Positions 50,300 to 64,000 of a stretch of 64,000 bases of DNA are shown here, piece after piece. Origin of the DNA: Hysterangium stoloniferum (taxonomy: Eukaryota; Basidiomycota; Agaricomycetes; Hysterangiales; Hysterangiaceae); contig WHVD01000022.1 in assembly GCA_015178975.1 (NCBI GenBank), positions 927,918-991,917 of the forward strand, given 5' to 3'. The translations under genes were made by a program, and so were the position numbers. The stretch's first letter is position 1; each line of letters begins with the position of its first letter. The notes below the pieces were generated by a model. The model saw only the letters and a list, made by a program, of their open reading frames with translations. It did not search any database and was not told where the DNA came from.

Positions 50300-51470
50300 C
50301 ACCATCGTGGTGCGTATCGCTTCTACAAAAAGCGATTGAAGTTAAACCATGATGACTGCCTCTGAATGCTCATCATTTCTTTCCATGCTATGTATATATG
50401 TCAACATTCTATTTACAGTACTAATGCTCAGTTTTACTTACATAGGATGTGGACTTTTAGCTCCTCATTCCTATGCGGGCTACCTCTGCATTTGCGGTCT
50501 AACTGACGACTGGACACGATATGCCTTCATCACGGAAAACTGGAGTGCATCTGAAATGGAAGATATGACCCACTGGGGGCAACACCAGGTCAGGTTGTTA
50601 CCATGAATCGCCTTGCTCTCTCTCTTGCTGTGGGCAAGACTGCCGTGAGTTTCTTGACCCTGTTTTGGAAATGTGACTGGTAGGTTCCAAGCATTATGGA
50701 CACGTCTACCAACCCTACTACTGCATCTTCCATTCCATCAGCCTGCCCCCCACTCCTGAGGATTCCTCCATCCCAGCATCATCATCATCCTCTTTTACCC
50801 TCTTCAGGACGATGTACTCTTCCGATGCCAAAACCAATGCCGCCCACCACCAAACCATCACCATCAGCAGCAAAAGGATCAGGCCTAGGAAGCACATCTG
50901 CAAGTGCTTGGGTATCGACAAGGAATGCGGGTGCAACACATGGTGCATGTAACTACTTGAACTACTATCTCACTAGTCAACATGCTGATCATCAACAGGT
51001 CATGTTTGCTTATTGGTGATGTCCTGTTTTTCATCTTACATGGTGGCAAAACAACGGTCTTAAGGGCCTGAGTTAAACAGCATGTATGCAGGACATACAT
51101 TGTACATTTCCTCCAAATACGGTTTCTTTCGATGATTACTGACCCCTATGATATAATCAACACCTTACCAACTCACCACTACCACCACTACCATCACTAT
51201 AACAAATGTGATATGGTATGGGTGGTGAAGTCGAAGAGGAGCTCCCACCCCTTTTCTCTCTGCATCATCAATGAGGTGGCGATAGATAGGAGCTGGACTT
51301 GATTCTGGGGTGGGGTGGGATCGATGGGGAAAAGAAGGAGTAGAACCAAATCACAGTATTTTTCTTGTGTATGTAGTTAAATATCGCCACATTGGATGTA
51401 TTTTAAACCAATCTATGTGAATGATCACTTTGAAAAAGTCACTGTATTTGTGTATTGTCTCAGATTGATT
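50300..51470 (+). other. Unassigned stretch upstream of the Crypton relic
   Basis: A Ser-rich plus-strand reading (PASSSSSFTLFRTMYSSDAK and ICKCLGIDKECGCNTWCM, about 50770-50950) resembles an exon, possibly of a TE gene, but no family was recognised. Nothing else was seen. Confidence 0.25.
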
Positions 51471-51478
51471 TATTGAGT

Positions 51479-53896
51479 AACAAGGGCAAAGTTTGCCTCC
51501 ACCTTCTCAAGGTTTGTCAAAGGGATGTTGCCAAAGTTGAAGCACGTGCATACACCTACTTCAATGAAGAAATGTGGCCATTCTATGACAAAAAATAAGC
51601 CAAAGCCGGCAAGACTGTCCGTTGCTGAGTTAAAAACGGTCAAAGACGTCTCAATGAAAGAGCATGGATTTGCCAAAACTACAAACAATAAATATAACCA
51701 ACGGCTTTGTGAGGTAAGAATGTGGTTGAAGGAGCTGGTGGAAACTGAACAATCCCCAACTATTCCTCCAGGGGCTAATGAACTAGGTTGCCACCTAGGC
51801 AGTTTTGACTGGATGCCAGGAGAGCTAGAAGGCACTTTCAACAATATACCAACTCGGGCTTCACCTTGGATTCTTGGATTATTCATTGCATACAAGTGCT
51901 TCACCCAGAAGACTAAAGTGACAACAGCATGGCAGATACATGCAGCATTCAAACAGGTGTGGGAAACTGTGTATGTAAAAATAAAACTACTCGTGTCTTC
52001 TTCTACTGATGTTGTATGGTACATATATATATAATTAGGGACCCTAACGGAAGATGATCACAAGAAAGGGACTGGTCGTGGCAATCCAGCCAATTCTCGA
52101 GACTTTGAATGCATCATTGATGCCATCAAACGGCGTGATGCAAATGAGGGGAGCTGTTCACACTCCACAGCAATGACAAAACAGGATATGGACAAAATAA
52201 TTCAATGGTCAAATCAACTCTGTCCAGATTCGATGTTAGAAGAACTGGGGAAGCTATCCCAGGGAGAATACTGGAAGCAACTTCCCTTTGTAGTGAAGCA
52301 CTTTATGATACATGCATTTGCTACAAGCAGATTCACCCTATGGACCCGGTGTGTCTTTGTAGCTACATATTAATAGAAGTGAAGTGCCCGCGAATTTGAA
52401 CTATTTAATTTATTTCAGAAATTTCAAACTCACCAAGCTACAGTATAAACATATCACCCTAGACCTCAAGACAAATGATGATTACAAATACACCTACTTC
52501 AAGGTCTCTTTACTCAATAGGAAGAACTGAGCTCACCATCAAACCAGGGATGAAATTATACATGGTTAGTTCACTCTCTCTTTGAATGACCCACTCTGAT
52601 GTATATATTTTAATTTGGAAATGAATTACAAAAAAAGGGCACGAATATCATATATATACAAGCAGCCGGAGAATCCAAATATCGACATGCACTTCCACTT
52701 TCTTCGATGGCTCCAATTTTCCAACCAATTCATCTACCACCGTCCGCTGGAAGCGGATGACTATATTTTCCCTGCCATAGGCTCGAATGGAATTGCCCGG
52801 ATCAAGACTCCCATTCCCCACGATACCATTCAAAAATGGCTCGACGAGTTTGTTGAGGCATGTGAGATCAATTTAGGTCGAGGCTGGCTGACCACACACT
52901 GTTTTCACCAAGGTGGAGTGCAGTATCATTTTATGTATGCACACTTTGGGAAGGGATGGAGTCTGGCAATCATTCGATGGTGGGGAGGGTGGGCTGAAGG
53001 AGAACATGTATGTAGGCTTTATTTTTTTAATGTTTTGGAATGGATATCTAACCAACCTCTAACTAAACCCCCTAACCCAACCCCTAATCCCACAATAATT
53101 ACAGCGGGACACCTTGATTCGGTACCTTTTGGATGAACTATACCATTATGAAGAATCACATGGTGATGCACTCCAGCTGATCTCTCACGAAGCCGATAAG
53201 TCCTTTCTCAGTGAATACATCGAGTCACAGCCACCTTCCAAATCTGAGCTATGTGAGATGATGGTGGCACAGGCAAAAGCACTCAAAGAAAAAATCCTCA
53301 CTTCTTTAACTGCTGCCCCCATCGCCTTTGCTGCTTCAGGTGATACAAATACTGGCCACACAGCAGCAGGGGACAATCCTGGCCCACACTCTCGAACATC
53401 CCAAATGACACCAAACGAGATCAATGTGAACGCAAACACAAAAAACCCTGCCATGCTCACCTTGCCAGAAAACTGCAGGCTGTGTATCCCCTCAATCGTG
53501 CGGAAAGGCCCACTCCATTTGTGCTGGAAACAGATAATTCATGATTGGGAAAGTGCCGATCCATCCCGTGGCCATTATGTCCCACTCAAGGATTGGGATC
53601 CTGAGTGGTTGAGAGGAGAAAATCGAACGACGTTCGGCGTAAAGTACCACAAAGAAAGCTCGTCGTGATGGAATATATTGAAAGGTGAGTCAGGTCTCAC
53701 AGTTTATCTCTATCTATCTACAGTATCTCACTCAGTGCCGTCCCTTGCTTGATTTTCTCAATTTTCACCATTGCACAGATGCCAGCAAGACGACACTGTA
53801 TTTCTCACCAAATGGCCGGCCACCCATGAAGGTCCCAAGAAATTGCTCGAAGCAATCACAGATGATCTGAAGGACAGGGAGGTCATCAAGTTGTGA
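51479..53896 (+). pseudogene. Crypton-type tyrosine recombinase gene, decayed
   Basis: Exons in order. N-terminal: RLSVAELKTVKDVSMKEHGF, VRMWLKELVETEQSPTIPPG, TRASPWILGLFIAYKCFTQ and KVTTAWQIHAAFKQVWETVY. Middle: GRGNPANSRDFECIIDAIKR, QLPFVVKHFMIHAFATSRFT, LTKLQYKHITLDLK. Catalytic part: MHFHFLRWLQFSNQFIYHRP, TTHCFHQGGVQYHFMYA and WSLAIIRWWGGWAEGEH, then DTLIRYLLDELYHYE, with the candidate nucleophilic Tyr in RYLLDEL or just after. The tail ends EAITDDLKDREVIKL at 53896. This order is that of the abundant Agaricomycete Crypton-like recombinases. The H-x-x-R box reads HCFH, so the catalytic Arg appears lost, and some exons contain stops. It lies in the one-sided block. Confidence 0.7.
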
Positions 53897-53916
53897 AAAA
53901 GCCATAAAGGTCAAAT

Positions 53917-53947
53917 CAAAAATAAAAATAAAAATAAAAATAAAAAT
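53917..53947 (+). repeat. (AAAAAT/AAATAA)n microsatellite
   Basis: Five to six repeats of a six-base AAAAAT unit directly after the end of the Crypton coding sequence. Confidence 0.8.
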
Positions 53948-54955
53948 TCATGACATGATATATGCAACAATGCATTCCAATCTTCATTCAATACACACTG
54001 TAAGACTCAATATTTATTTATTACACTAAGTCATTTCAGTCTCAGTGTCAATTTTATATACCCAGTCACAAACACAAGCCATTTCAATCCGAATTTATTT
54101 ATACTATTTTAATATACGGACAAAACAATTGATTATGTACCACAACGATAAAAGTTTGGTTGAGGGGAAAGGGGGGGGGGGTGCACTCACTAAGGCAGGT
54201 TGAAGGTGGGGTTGGATTGGAGAGGAGGGCACAGTAGTGGCAAGGGGAGCAAGTGCAGGGGAGTGGAAGTGGAAACCCAAAAACACCAGGAGGAGAAAAA
54301 AGGGAGAGAGATCAGTAATTGGCATAATAATCAGCAGATAATCACTCATCACTGGCTGGCAAAAGCAAACACATGTCTCATCGACAAATAGGACCAAAGA
54401 AACTGGGTGAGTTGAAGATGGGGTATGGCTCAAGTAGTCGAGTACAGCCTGTAGAAAAGGAGACCGTGTGGAGTGTGCATGGTTGCTTAAATGAGAAAGT
54501 ACACACTAACGATGTGAACGAGAGAATGTGTGGAAAGTCTTCAGCCATCCGTGATTAGCTCCACTGCATTTGGGGCTGAGGTGGGGAATGAATGTAACAG
54601 AACTGGGGAGAACCTTGGCTGCTCATGGACATTTGTGTAGCAGACATGGTGCAATTATGTGTTCAAGTTGCTTAAATGAGAGAGTTGTTTTGTGCAAGAA
54701 GAGGAGTGATGTGACCTTTGCATGAGGAGTGTCAACGATATGGCAAAGATCGCAGATAACAAGAGGTTCAAATGAGATGAGACAGGTGGTTGGAGAATGG
54801 GGTTTTTAACACTTGACCAGTTTCATTTTCTGTGGTGGTGAAGAGTAAGCTGGCTTGGGTGAAAGCCAATATGAGTTCATGTCATAATCTTGGAGGATGT
54901 CTCTGCACCTGAAGGCCCCAAGGAGAGGGAGAGGGAGAGAGAGAGAGAGAGCCAG

Positions 54956-54993
<38 letters not shown>

Positions 54994-55385
54994 CCAGGCC
55001 AAGGGAGGGAGAGAGAGGGGGAGCCGCCAGGCCGCTGAGAGAGAGGGGGGAGAGAGAGAGAGAGCCATGAGAGAAGGAGGGCAGTGTGTGTGGTGGGGAA
55101 TGAGGGGATGATGACACTCACATCAGGTCCAGCAGGCCGGCCCTGAGAGCAAGACAGGATGGACAGGATGGAGGGCGGTATGTGAGGGGAACGAGGGGGG
55201 TGATGCCCGTTCGTTTTGAAACCAGGTCACGCGTGTGGTGTGGGCCGTGGCAGGGTGCACCAGGTGGTCAGGTAAGGTGGCCCACCACCTGACTCAAGCT
55301 GACTCACGTCACCATCCAACCACCCTACCACCTGACCACCCGACCACCCGGCACACCCCCCCCGCTGCAGTAAATCTGGCGAAGT
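53948..55385. other. Purine-rich low-complexity stretch, no gene
   Basis: A GA-rich run occupies about 54917-55066 with two longer (GA)n tracts. At 55257-55298 and 55310-55350 ACCTGAC/CAGGTGG words form short inverted pairs, followed by a C run and then GTAAATCTGG at 55370. Open frames here reflect low complexity. Nothing conserved was seen. Confidence 0.45.
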
Positions 55386-55391
55386 AAGTTT

Positions 55392-56194
55392 TGTTTCGTG
55401 AGAGGCAATAAACATATCACTTACTCTCAGCGATTAAATGTTCACTGAGAGATTCCCTAGCTATACTACCCATATGGAGGATAACCTAAAACTTTAAAAA
55501 TTATTTATCCACTAAAGTATATATATTTATATTGTTTGTTGTAAAATTAATATTTAATCAAATTCAGTTGATTAGGTATCACTCTGAAGAATGCAAAAAT
55601 ATTAATATTTATCCTATATCTGACAAAATTTAGTCAAACAATTGTCTGTAGATTATTCTTTTGGAATAAATTGCACAATGGGGATTGGTATCCCAGATAG
55701 TTCTGGTTAACTCTCTAAACCAACTAAATTTAAATTATATGAAATACATTTGAAATTTTGCGTGTATACAAGAGAATACATCATAACCCAAAGTTTAAGT
55801 CATAACCCAAATAATCTTGTTTAACCCAAATAATCTTGTTTAACCTAAATAATCTTGTTTAACCCAAATAATCTAGGTTAATCCAAATAATTTTGTGTAA
55901 CTATGTCATTTGTGCATATTTCAAAAGGACATGCATATTTTAAAGATGAAATTTCAGGTAATTAAATATAAACTCATGGAATAAGTTGTCATGGCCAGAA
56001 GGAATAGACTCACTTGGAAAATATGAGGATTATTCAGTAAAATTTTGTATATTCAATAAAGTGTGACCATCCTCCTATATAATAGTACATTTGAGAGGAG
56101 ATTGAACAATATGACGCATTGTGTCTTTTCAAGACATTTTGTCTCACCTTTTTCATATGTGCGCTTACTTCTGCAATACTCGTTATACCTAATA
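55392..56194 (-). mobile_element. Ty1/copia LTR, left copy, carrying a nested TIR element
   Basis: On the minus strand the LTR follows the copia stop region and a GAGGAGGAG purine tract, starts TATTAGGTATAACGAG and ends CACGAAACA at 55392. Without the nested insertion it is about 200 bp and aligns with 57005-57204 in opposite orientation. It differs mainly at CG dinucleotides, which appear as TG or CA here. Confidence 0.75.
55476..56075 (+). mobile_element. Non-autonomous TIR element, copy 3 (600 bp), TSD TAT
   Basis: Starts GGAGGATAACCTAAAAC and ends GTGACCATCCTCC, flanked by TAT at 55473-55475 and 56076-56078. The undisrupted LTR at 57005-57204 shows the empty site, which confirms the borders. 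It shares ends and TSD length with the 14.1- and 32.2-kb elements but a different body. It contains about five head-to-tail copies of a 19-bp unit (AACCCAAATAATCTTGTTT) at 55803-55900. Confidence 0.85.
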
Positions 56195-56520
56195 CTCCTC
56201 CTCGAGTTTTGAAGAAGTAAGTCCTAAATGTCCTGTGTGATGGTAATGAATTGGTGAAGAAAGAGATTTCATTAAAATATCCGCAATCATTTGTTTGGTC
56301 GATTGATAGATAAGTTGGATAGTGCCGTTATCAATCCAATGACGAATGAAGTGGTATTTCACTTCAATGTGTTTCATTCTTCTCAAAGCACATTGGTTTT
56401 GTGTGAATGCGATAGTGCCTTGATTATCTTCAAAAATTGCCATCGGTTCTTCTTATATTATATTAAGTTCTTCGAGGAAATGACGCGTCCACATAATTTT
56501 GCGAGCCGCTTCTGAAAGCG
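56189..56520 (-). pseudogene. Ty1/copia RNase H C-terminus
   Basis: Minus-strand reading LYIALSEAARKIMWTRHFLE, a stop, then IFEDNQGTIAFTQNQCALRR, KHIEVKYHFIRHWIDNG and QMIADILMKSL is the C-terminal RNase H of copia polyproteins (EDNQG and KHI-YHF-R motifs). It ends next to the purine tract and LTR, as expected. The upstream part is cut by a foldback element at 56530. Confidence 0.85.
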
Positions 56521-56529
56521 CAATATATA

Positions 56530-56829
56530 GATGATTTACCAAGATGGCAAGGTGTTTGCACAATTAGAGAAGTATGAGAAAGTCAATTCCTCATTTTCTG
56601 GTCACCAATTCCAACATATTTACCAGCTGCAAGGGTGTGGCCTATGGATGTAGTGCACAACCTGTTAAGCATCTAAACTCAATCATTATTTCCCACTGGC
56701 TGATTGAGTTTAGATGCTCAAACCTTCAATGCCACCCTGTGTGAAGTCGCACCAGGACTTTAAAATGAGGAATTGACTTTCTCATGCTTCTCTAATTGTG
56801 TAAACACCTTGCCATCTTGGTAAATCATC
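56530..56829. mobile_element. Foldback element (300 bp) near the axis
   Basis: Arms of about 72 bp, starting GATGATTTACCAAGATGGC and ending CTTGGTAAATCATC, are reverse complements with three or four mismatches. The interior holds a second inverted pair (CATCTAAACTCAATCA with TGATTGAGTTTAGATG). It interrupts the copia RNase H at its YIALSE motif. A target duplication could not be fixed with confidence. Confidence 0.75.
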
Positions 56830-57004
56830 TCGATAAAAGAAGATATCATTCAAAAAGGTAAGCCCAATTCACATTAAATATACATCATATATACGAGTCG
56901 ACATGGCATAATTTAGCAGAACTGAACCAAGCACAATCACATAGACATCTAATTACTATACCTTCTTCTTCTTGTACGAATTTTTCGCGGGTGCCACTGC
57001 TACT

Positions 57005-57204
57005 TGTTAGGTATAACGAGTATTGCAGAAGTGAGCGCGCGTATGAAAAAGGTGAGACAAAATGTCTCGAAAAGACGCAATGCGTCATATTGTTCAATAT
57101 CCTCTCAAATGTACTATTATATACGCGTAGTATAGCTAGGGAATCTCTCAGCGAACGTTTAATCGCTGAGAGTAAGTGATATGTTTATTGCCTCTCACAT
57201 AACA
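57005..57204 (+). mobile_element. Ty1/copia LTR, right copy, inverted relative to the left one (200 bp)
   Basis: Begins TGTTAGGTATAACGAG and ends CTCACATAACA. It includes a perfect hairpin with arms CTCTCAGCGA and TCGCTGAGAG near 57136-57163. Both LTR copies are followed by AAACTTA at their 3' ends. No copia coding sequence precedes this copy on its own strand. Confidence 0.8.
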
Positions 57205-57264
57205 AAACTTATCTATGTATATAGTACTTAAACGTCTTTAGGTATTGTATAATATAGCGAACGT

Positions 57265-61946
<4,682 letters not shown>

Positions 61947-64000
61947 ATTTATGAAAAGTATTTGGTCGCGGTTGATGACGGGCGTGCTAGTGGAAGAGGA
62001 TAGGGATTTATGAGGCTGTGACAGATGTTGACAGCTCATCAGGTGGCGGACTTAAAGACCCTTCAATCTAAATCTTAAAAATTCCAAGGAGGACGCAGCG
62101 ATAGATTCGAAGAAGAATGTTCCCAGCACGCAAATTGCATAATTTGAGCCCGATATTATTATAAAATAAACGTCAATTATGTAGTAGTAGTAGTAGTTCT
62201 GAACCGACAGTACAGATGGCAGCGCCAAATTAATATTGTTACCACTCTTCCTCAATTTGTCCACGATCGTGCTTACATGATGACAAGCCTTTGTTCAGAT
62301 GAAGAACTGTGTCTTGATACTGCACATTACTTTTTTTGTACTAGTATTTGCAATGACAAAAGGATAAAATTCACAAGGCTATGTCAATATATCTTGGGCT
62401 GAAAACTTTAAATTTCTACATAGTTGTGTATGCATGCTTGGTACCTAATGGCAAGTAGAGTTGCTCCCAACCACTACCGTGACCGCCGCTATGCCATCGG
62501 CTTTGTGACATCTGCACTAACGTTCCATCTAGAAAACATTTTGCAACGAAAACGAATCAAGGGGATGAGGCATGAGGCATGCGGAACAAATGAGGTGAGG
62601 AGAACACGTTTTTGAAGGGGCTAGGTGCTAGAAAAGAAGCAAATGGTCGTTTCATTGGCGCGGCACGCTTATCTACCACTGGGGCTACGGAATCGTTGAG
62701 ACGTGTGAATCAGGGTGATGATGCATGCACAGTCGGCTTACAAGTCTATTGATGATCAGCTTCATGTGGCAAACACACACGGGCGTTGGCTGACACGACC
62801 AGATCCCTATAATTCCGACTCATTTCAACGTCGGAGTACAGGGCGAGTTTATAGACAAATTAAAGGAAGATAAATACTAGTCCTCAGTGAATTATTATTG
62901 AGTAAGACGTTTGAGTTGGTGGTAGCCACACCGATGAGGAACGACAACTAAACAAAAGCTTAAAGAAGGTTAAAACGCAGACACACTAAGCGATGGTCAC
63001 GAGATCTTGGGCTTTCCCCTTCATTTTCGTGATGTGATTTGGCGTTTGAAATTCGAAGCATAGCACGGATCATGACATTAGGAGGTTTAGCAAAAGAATC
63101 GCGTTCTGCTTTCATGATGACGTACAACGAACTAAGTCGCACACTTTCACATGACTCTAATTCCGTTTAATATGTATAGCAGTAGCCCAGAACTCCGTCC
63201 CGTATCGGAAGCCCTAAGTATCCGTCCATATCCACAACAAGAGCAGTGGTGAGCCGCCTAATAATAGTTCGCCAAGTTGCTAGTAGGACGAAGGACCTCT
63301 CGAGCACAGGTTAGGAGAACATGAACGGCCGATTCGGTAGCAAGTGGACCTATTAATTACTTAGTTTTAATTATGTGTACCCATTGTTGTATTTTTTCGT
63401 CGAGACACACTGAGAGTATCTAATGTGACCTTAAATTCGGAGCGGAATGTACACTGCAGAACTTCTTTTATCAAGGAACAGTTTCTCAAAGCTTAATCGA
63501 AAGCCCTAAGTGATTCTACGAGCTGGAAAATGATTTATTACACCATCCCTTCAGACTTTCATCACTCTACAGGTGACGAACATGTTATTTCGGCCACGTT
63601 TGATTTTAGAATCACTTCTGGTAGAAATTGGATCCCCATTCGGAAAACTGAATTAGACACCTTTTTGCCCCTTCTCGTAAACTGACACCTGTACATGTCT
63701 TTCTTTTGCATAAACCCCTTTTTGATTTTTTTTCCCGCTTTCCGGAATAATTCTAGACCATCATTGGCCGAGCCCCTTGCATTGCATACACGAGCCCACT
63801 GATTGACAGGGCCCTAAAACCTCCATGACGACAGACTAGAATAGAGGCACTACAAAGCTTATAAAGGCTTGTTATGGTTGTTTCTCTTTTCTATCTACTT
63901 AGTGTTCACTTTGCTACTTTCCGCTGATGTCTCTCCCGTAGATTACCATGCATGGGGCCAGTATGGCATTGGAAGTAGTTGGCTATTGGTCGTGATTCAT
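61947..64000. other. Upstream region of right ISWI copy and start of an inverted copy of repeat R
   Basis: Mirror image of 41168-43223. From about 63516 the sequence is the reverse complement of the 3' part of repeat R (ACGAGCTGGAAAATGATT). No gene was recognised. Confidence 0.6.

Larger units (their letters stand above)
47963..55385. other. 7.4-kb block found only in the left half of the inverted structure
   Basis: On the right side ISWI flank CATAGAT is followed directly by AAGTTTTGTT and a copia LTR (reading inward). On the left the same flank and the same AAGTTTTGTT are separated by this block. Near its ends are the inverted decamers CCAGATTTAC (47979-47988) and GTAAATCTGG (55370-55379). 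Inside are a GC-rich strip, AT repeats, a pyrimidine array, a Crypton relic and purine-rich repeats. No matching target duplication was found at the ends. Confidence 0.6.

Noticed and set aside
54806-55121. Ser/Leu-rich minus-strand open frames
   Set aside because: They arise from (GA)n runs in several frames.
55803-55900. Possible CRISPR-like array from regularly repeated 19-bp units
   Set aside because: The units are directly adjacent without unique spacers, lie inside a TIR element, and the genome is eukaryotic.
55386-57209. A single DNA transposon with 200-bp terminal inverted repeats and TA target
   Set aside because: The repeats begin next to the copia polyprotein stop and a purine tract and have TG...CA ends, so they are better explained as two copia LTRs in opposite orientation.

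Overview
The window looks like a transposon-packed stretch of an Agaricomycete (mushroom-forming basidiomycete) genome. Evidence for this is the many short (50-60 bp) spliceosomal introns, basidiomycete-type genes (a DUF6699 protein, an SKN1/KRE6 glucan-synthesis protein, a fungal mannitol-1-phosphate dehydrogenase), and transposon families typical of this class: Plavaka, Crypton, Ty3/gypsy, Ty1/copia, Tc1 and a MULE-like repetitive gene. All assignments come from reading the translations; no database search was possible.

1-9.2 kb holds remains of host genes: a broken amidohydrolase (+), an apparently intact DUF6699 gene (-), a SEC13 relic (+), mannitol-1-phosphate 5-dehydrogenase interrupted by three in-frame TAA codons (+), and a THO-complex subunit 1 gene cut off by a Tc1/mariner remnant. 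10-20 kb is a transposon nest: a MULE-like gene (-), then a Ty3/gypsy element (+) interrupted by a TIR element and a solo LTR and cut at its 3' side by an inverted LTR of the same solo-LTR family. 20-28 kb has an unrecognised 170-aa ORF, a 2.2-kb dispersed repeat and a Plavaka transposase (-) split by another LTR. 28.8-31.5 kb is an SKN1/KRE6 gene broken by a solo LTR and, in an exon, by a foldback element. 31.5-35.4 kb holds further TE remains. 35.9-38.8 kb is an NRAMP metal transporter into which a very GC-rich fragment of another gene has been placed. 39.4-41.65 kb is the second copy of the 2.2-kb repeat.

The most striking structure is a very large inverted duplication. 41168-47962 reappears reverse-complemented, almost base for base, at 57211-64000 and continues past the window edge. 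Each arm carries a complete ISWI-type chromatin remodeller with the same apparent lesions. The middle is asymmetric: a pair of oppositely oriented copia LTRs near the axis, plus a 7.4-kb block (47963-55385) present only on the left side. That block has inverted decamers near its ends and contains a decayed Crypton tyrosine-recombinase gene and low-complexity arrays.

The region therefore reads as a gene graveyard. Nearly every conserved host gene is disabled, TE copies show CpG-to-TpG/CpA decay, and at least seven insertions can be defined to the base by their target-site duplications. No tRNA, rRNA or CRISPR array was seen.
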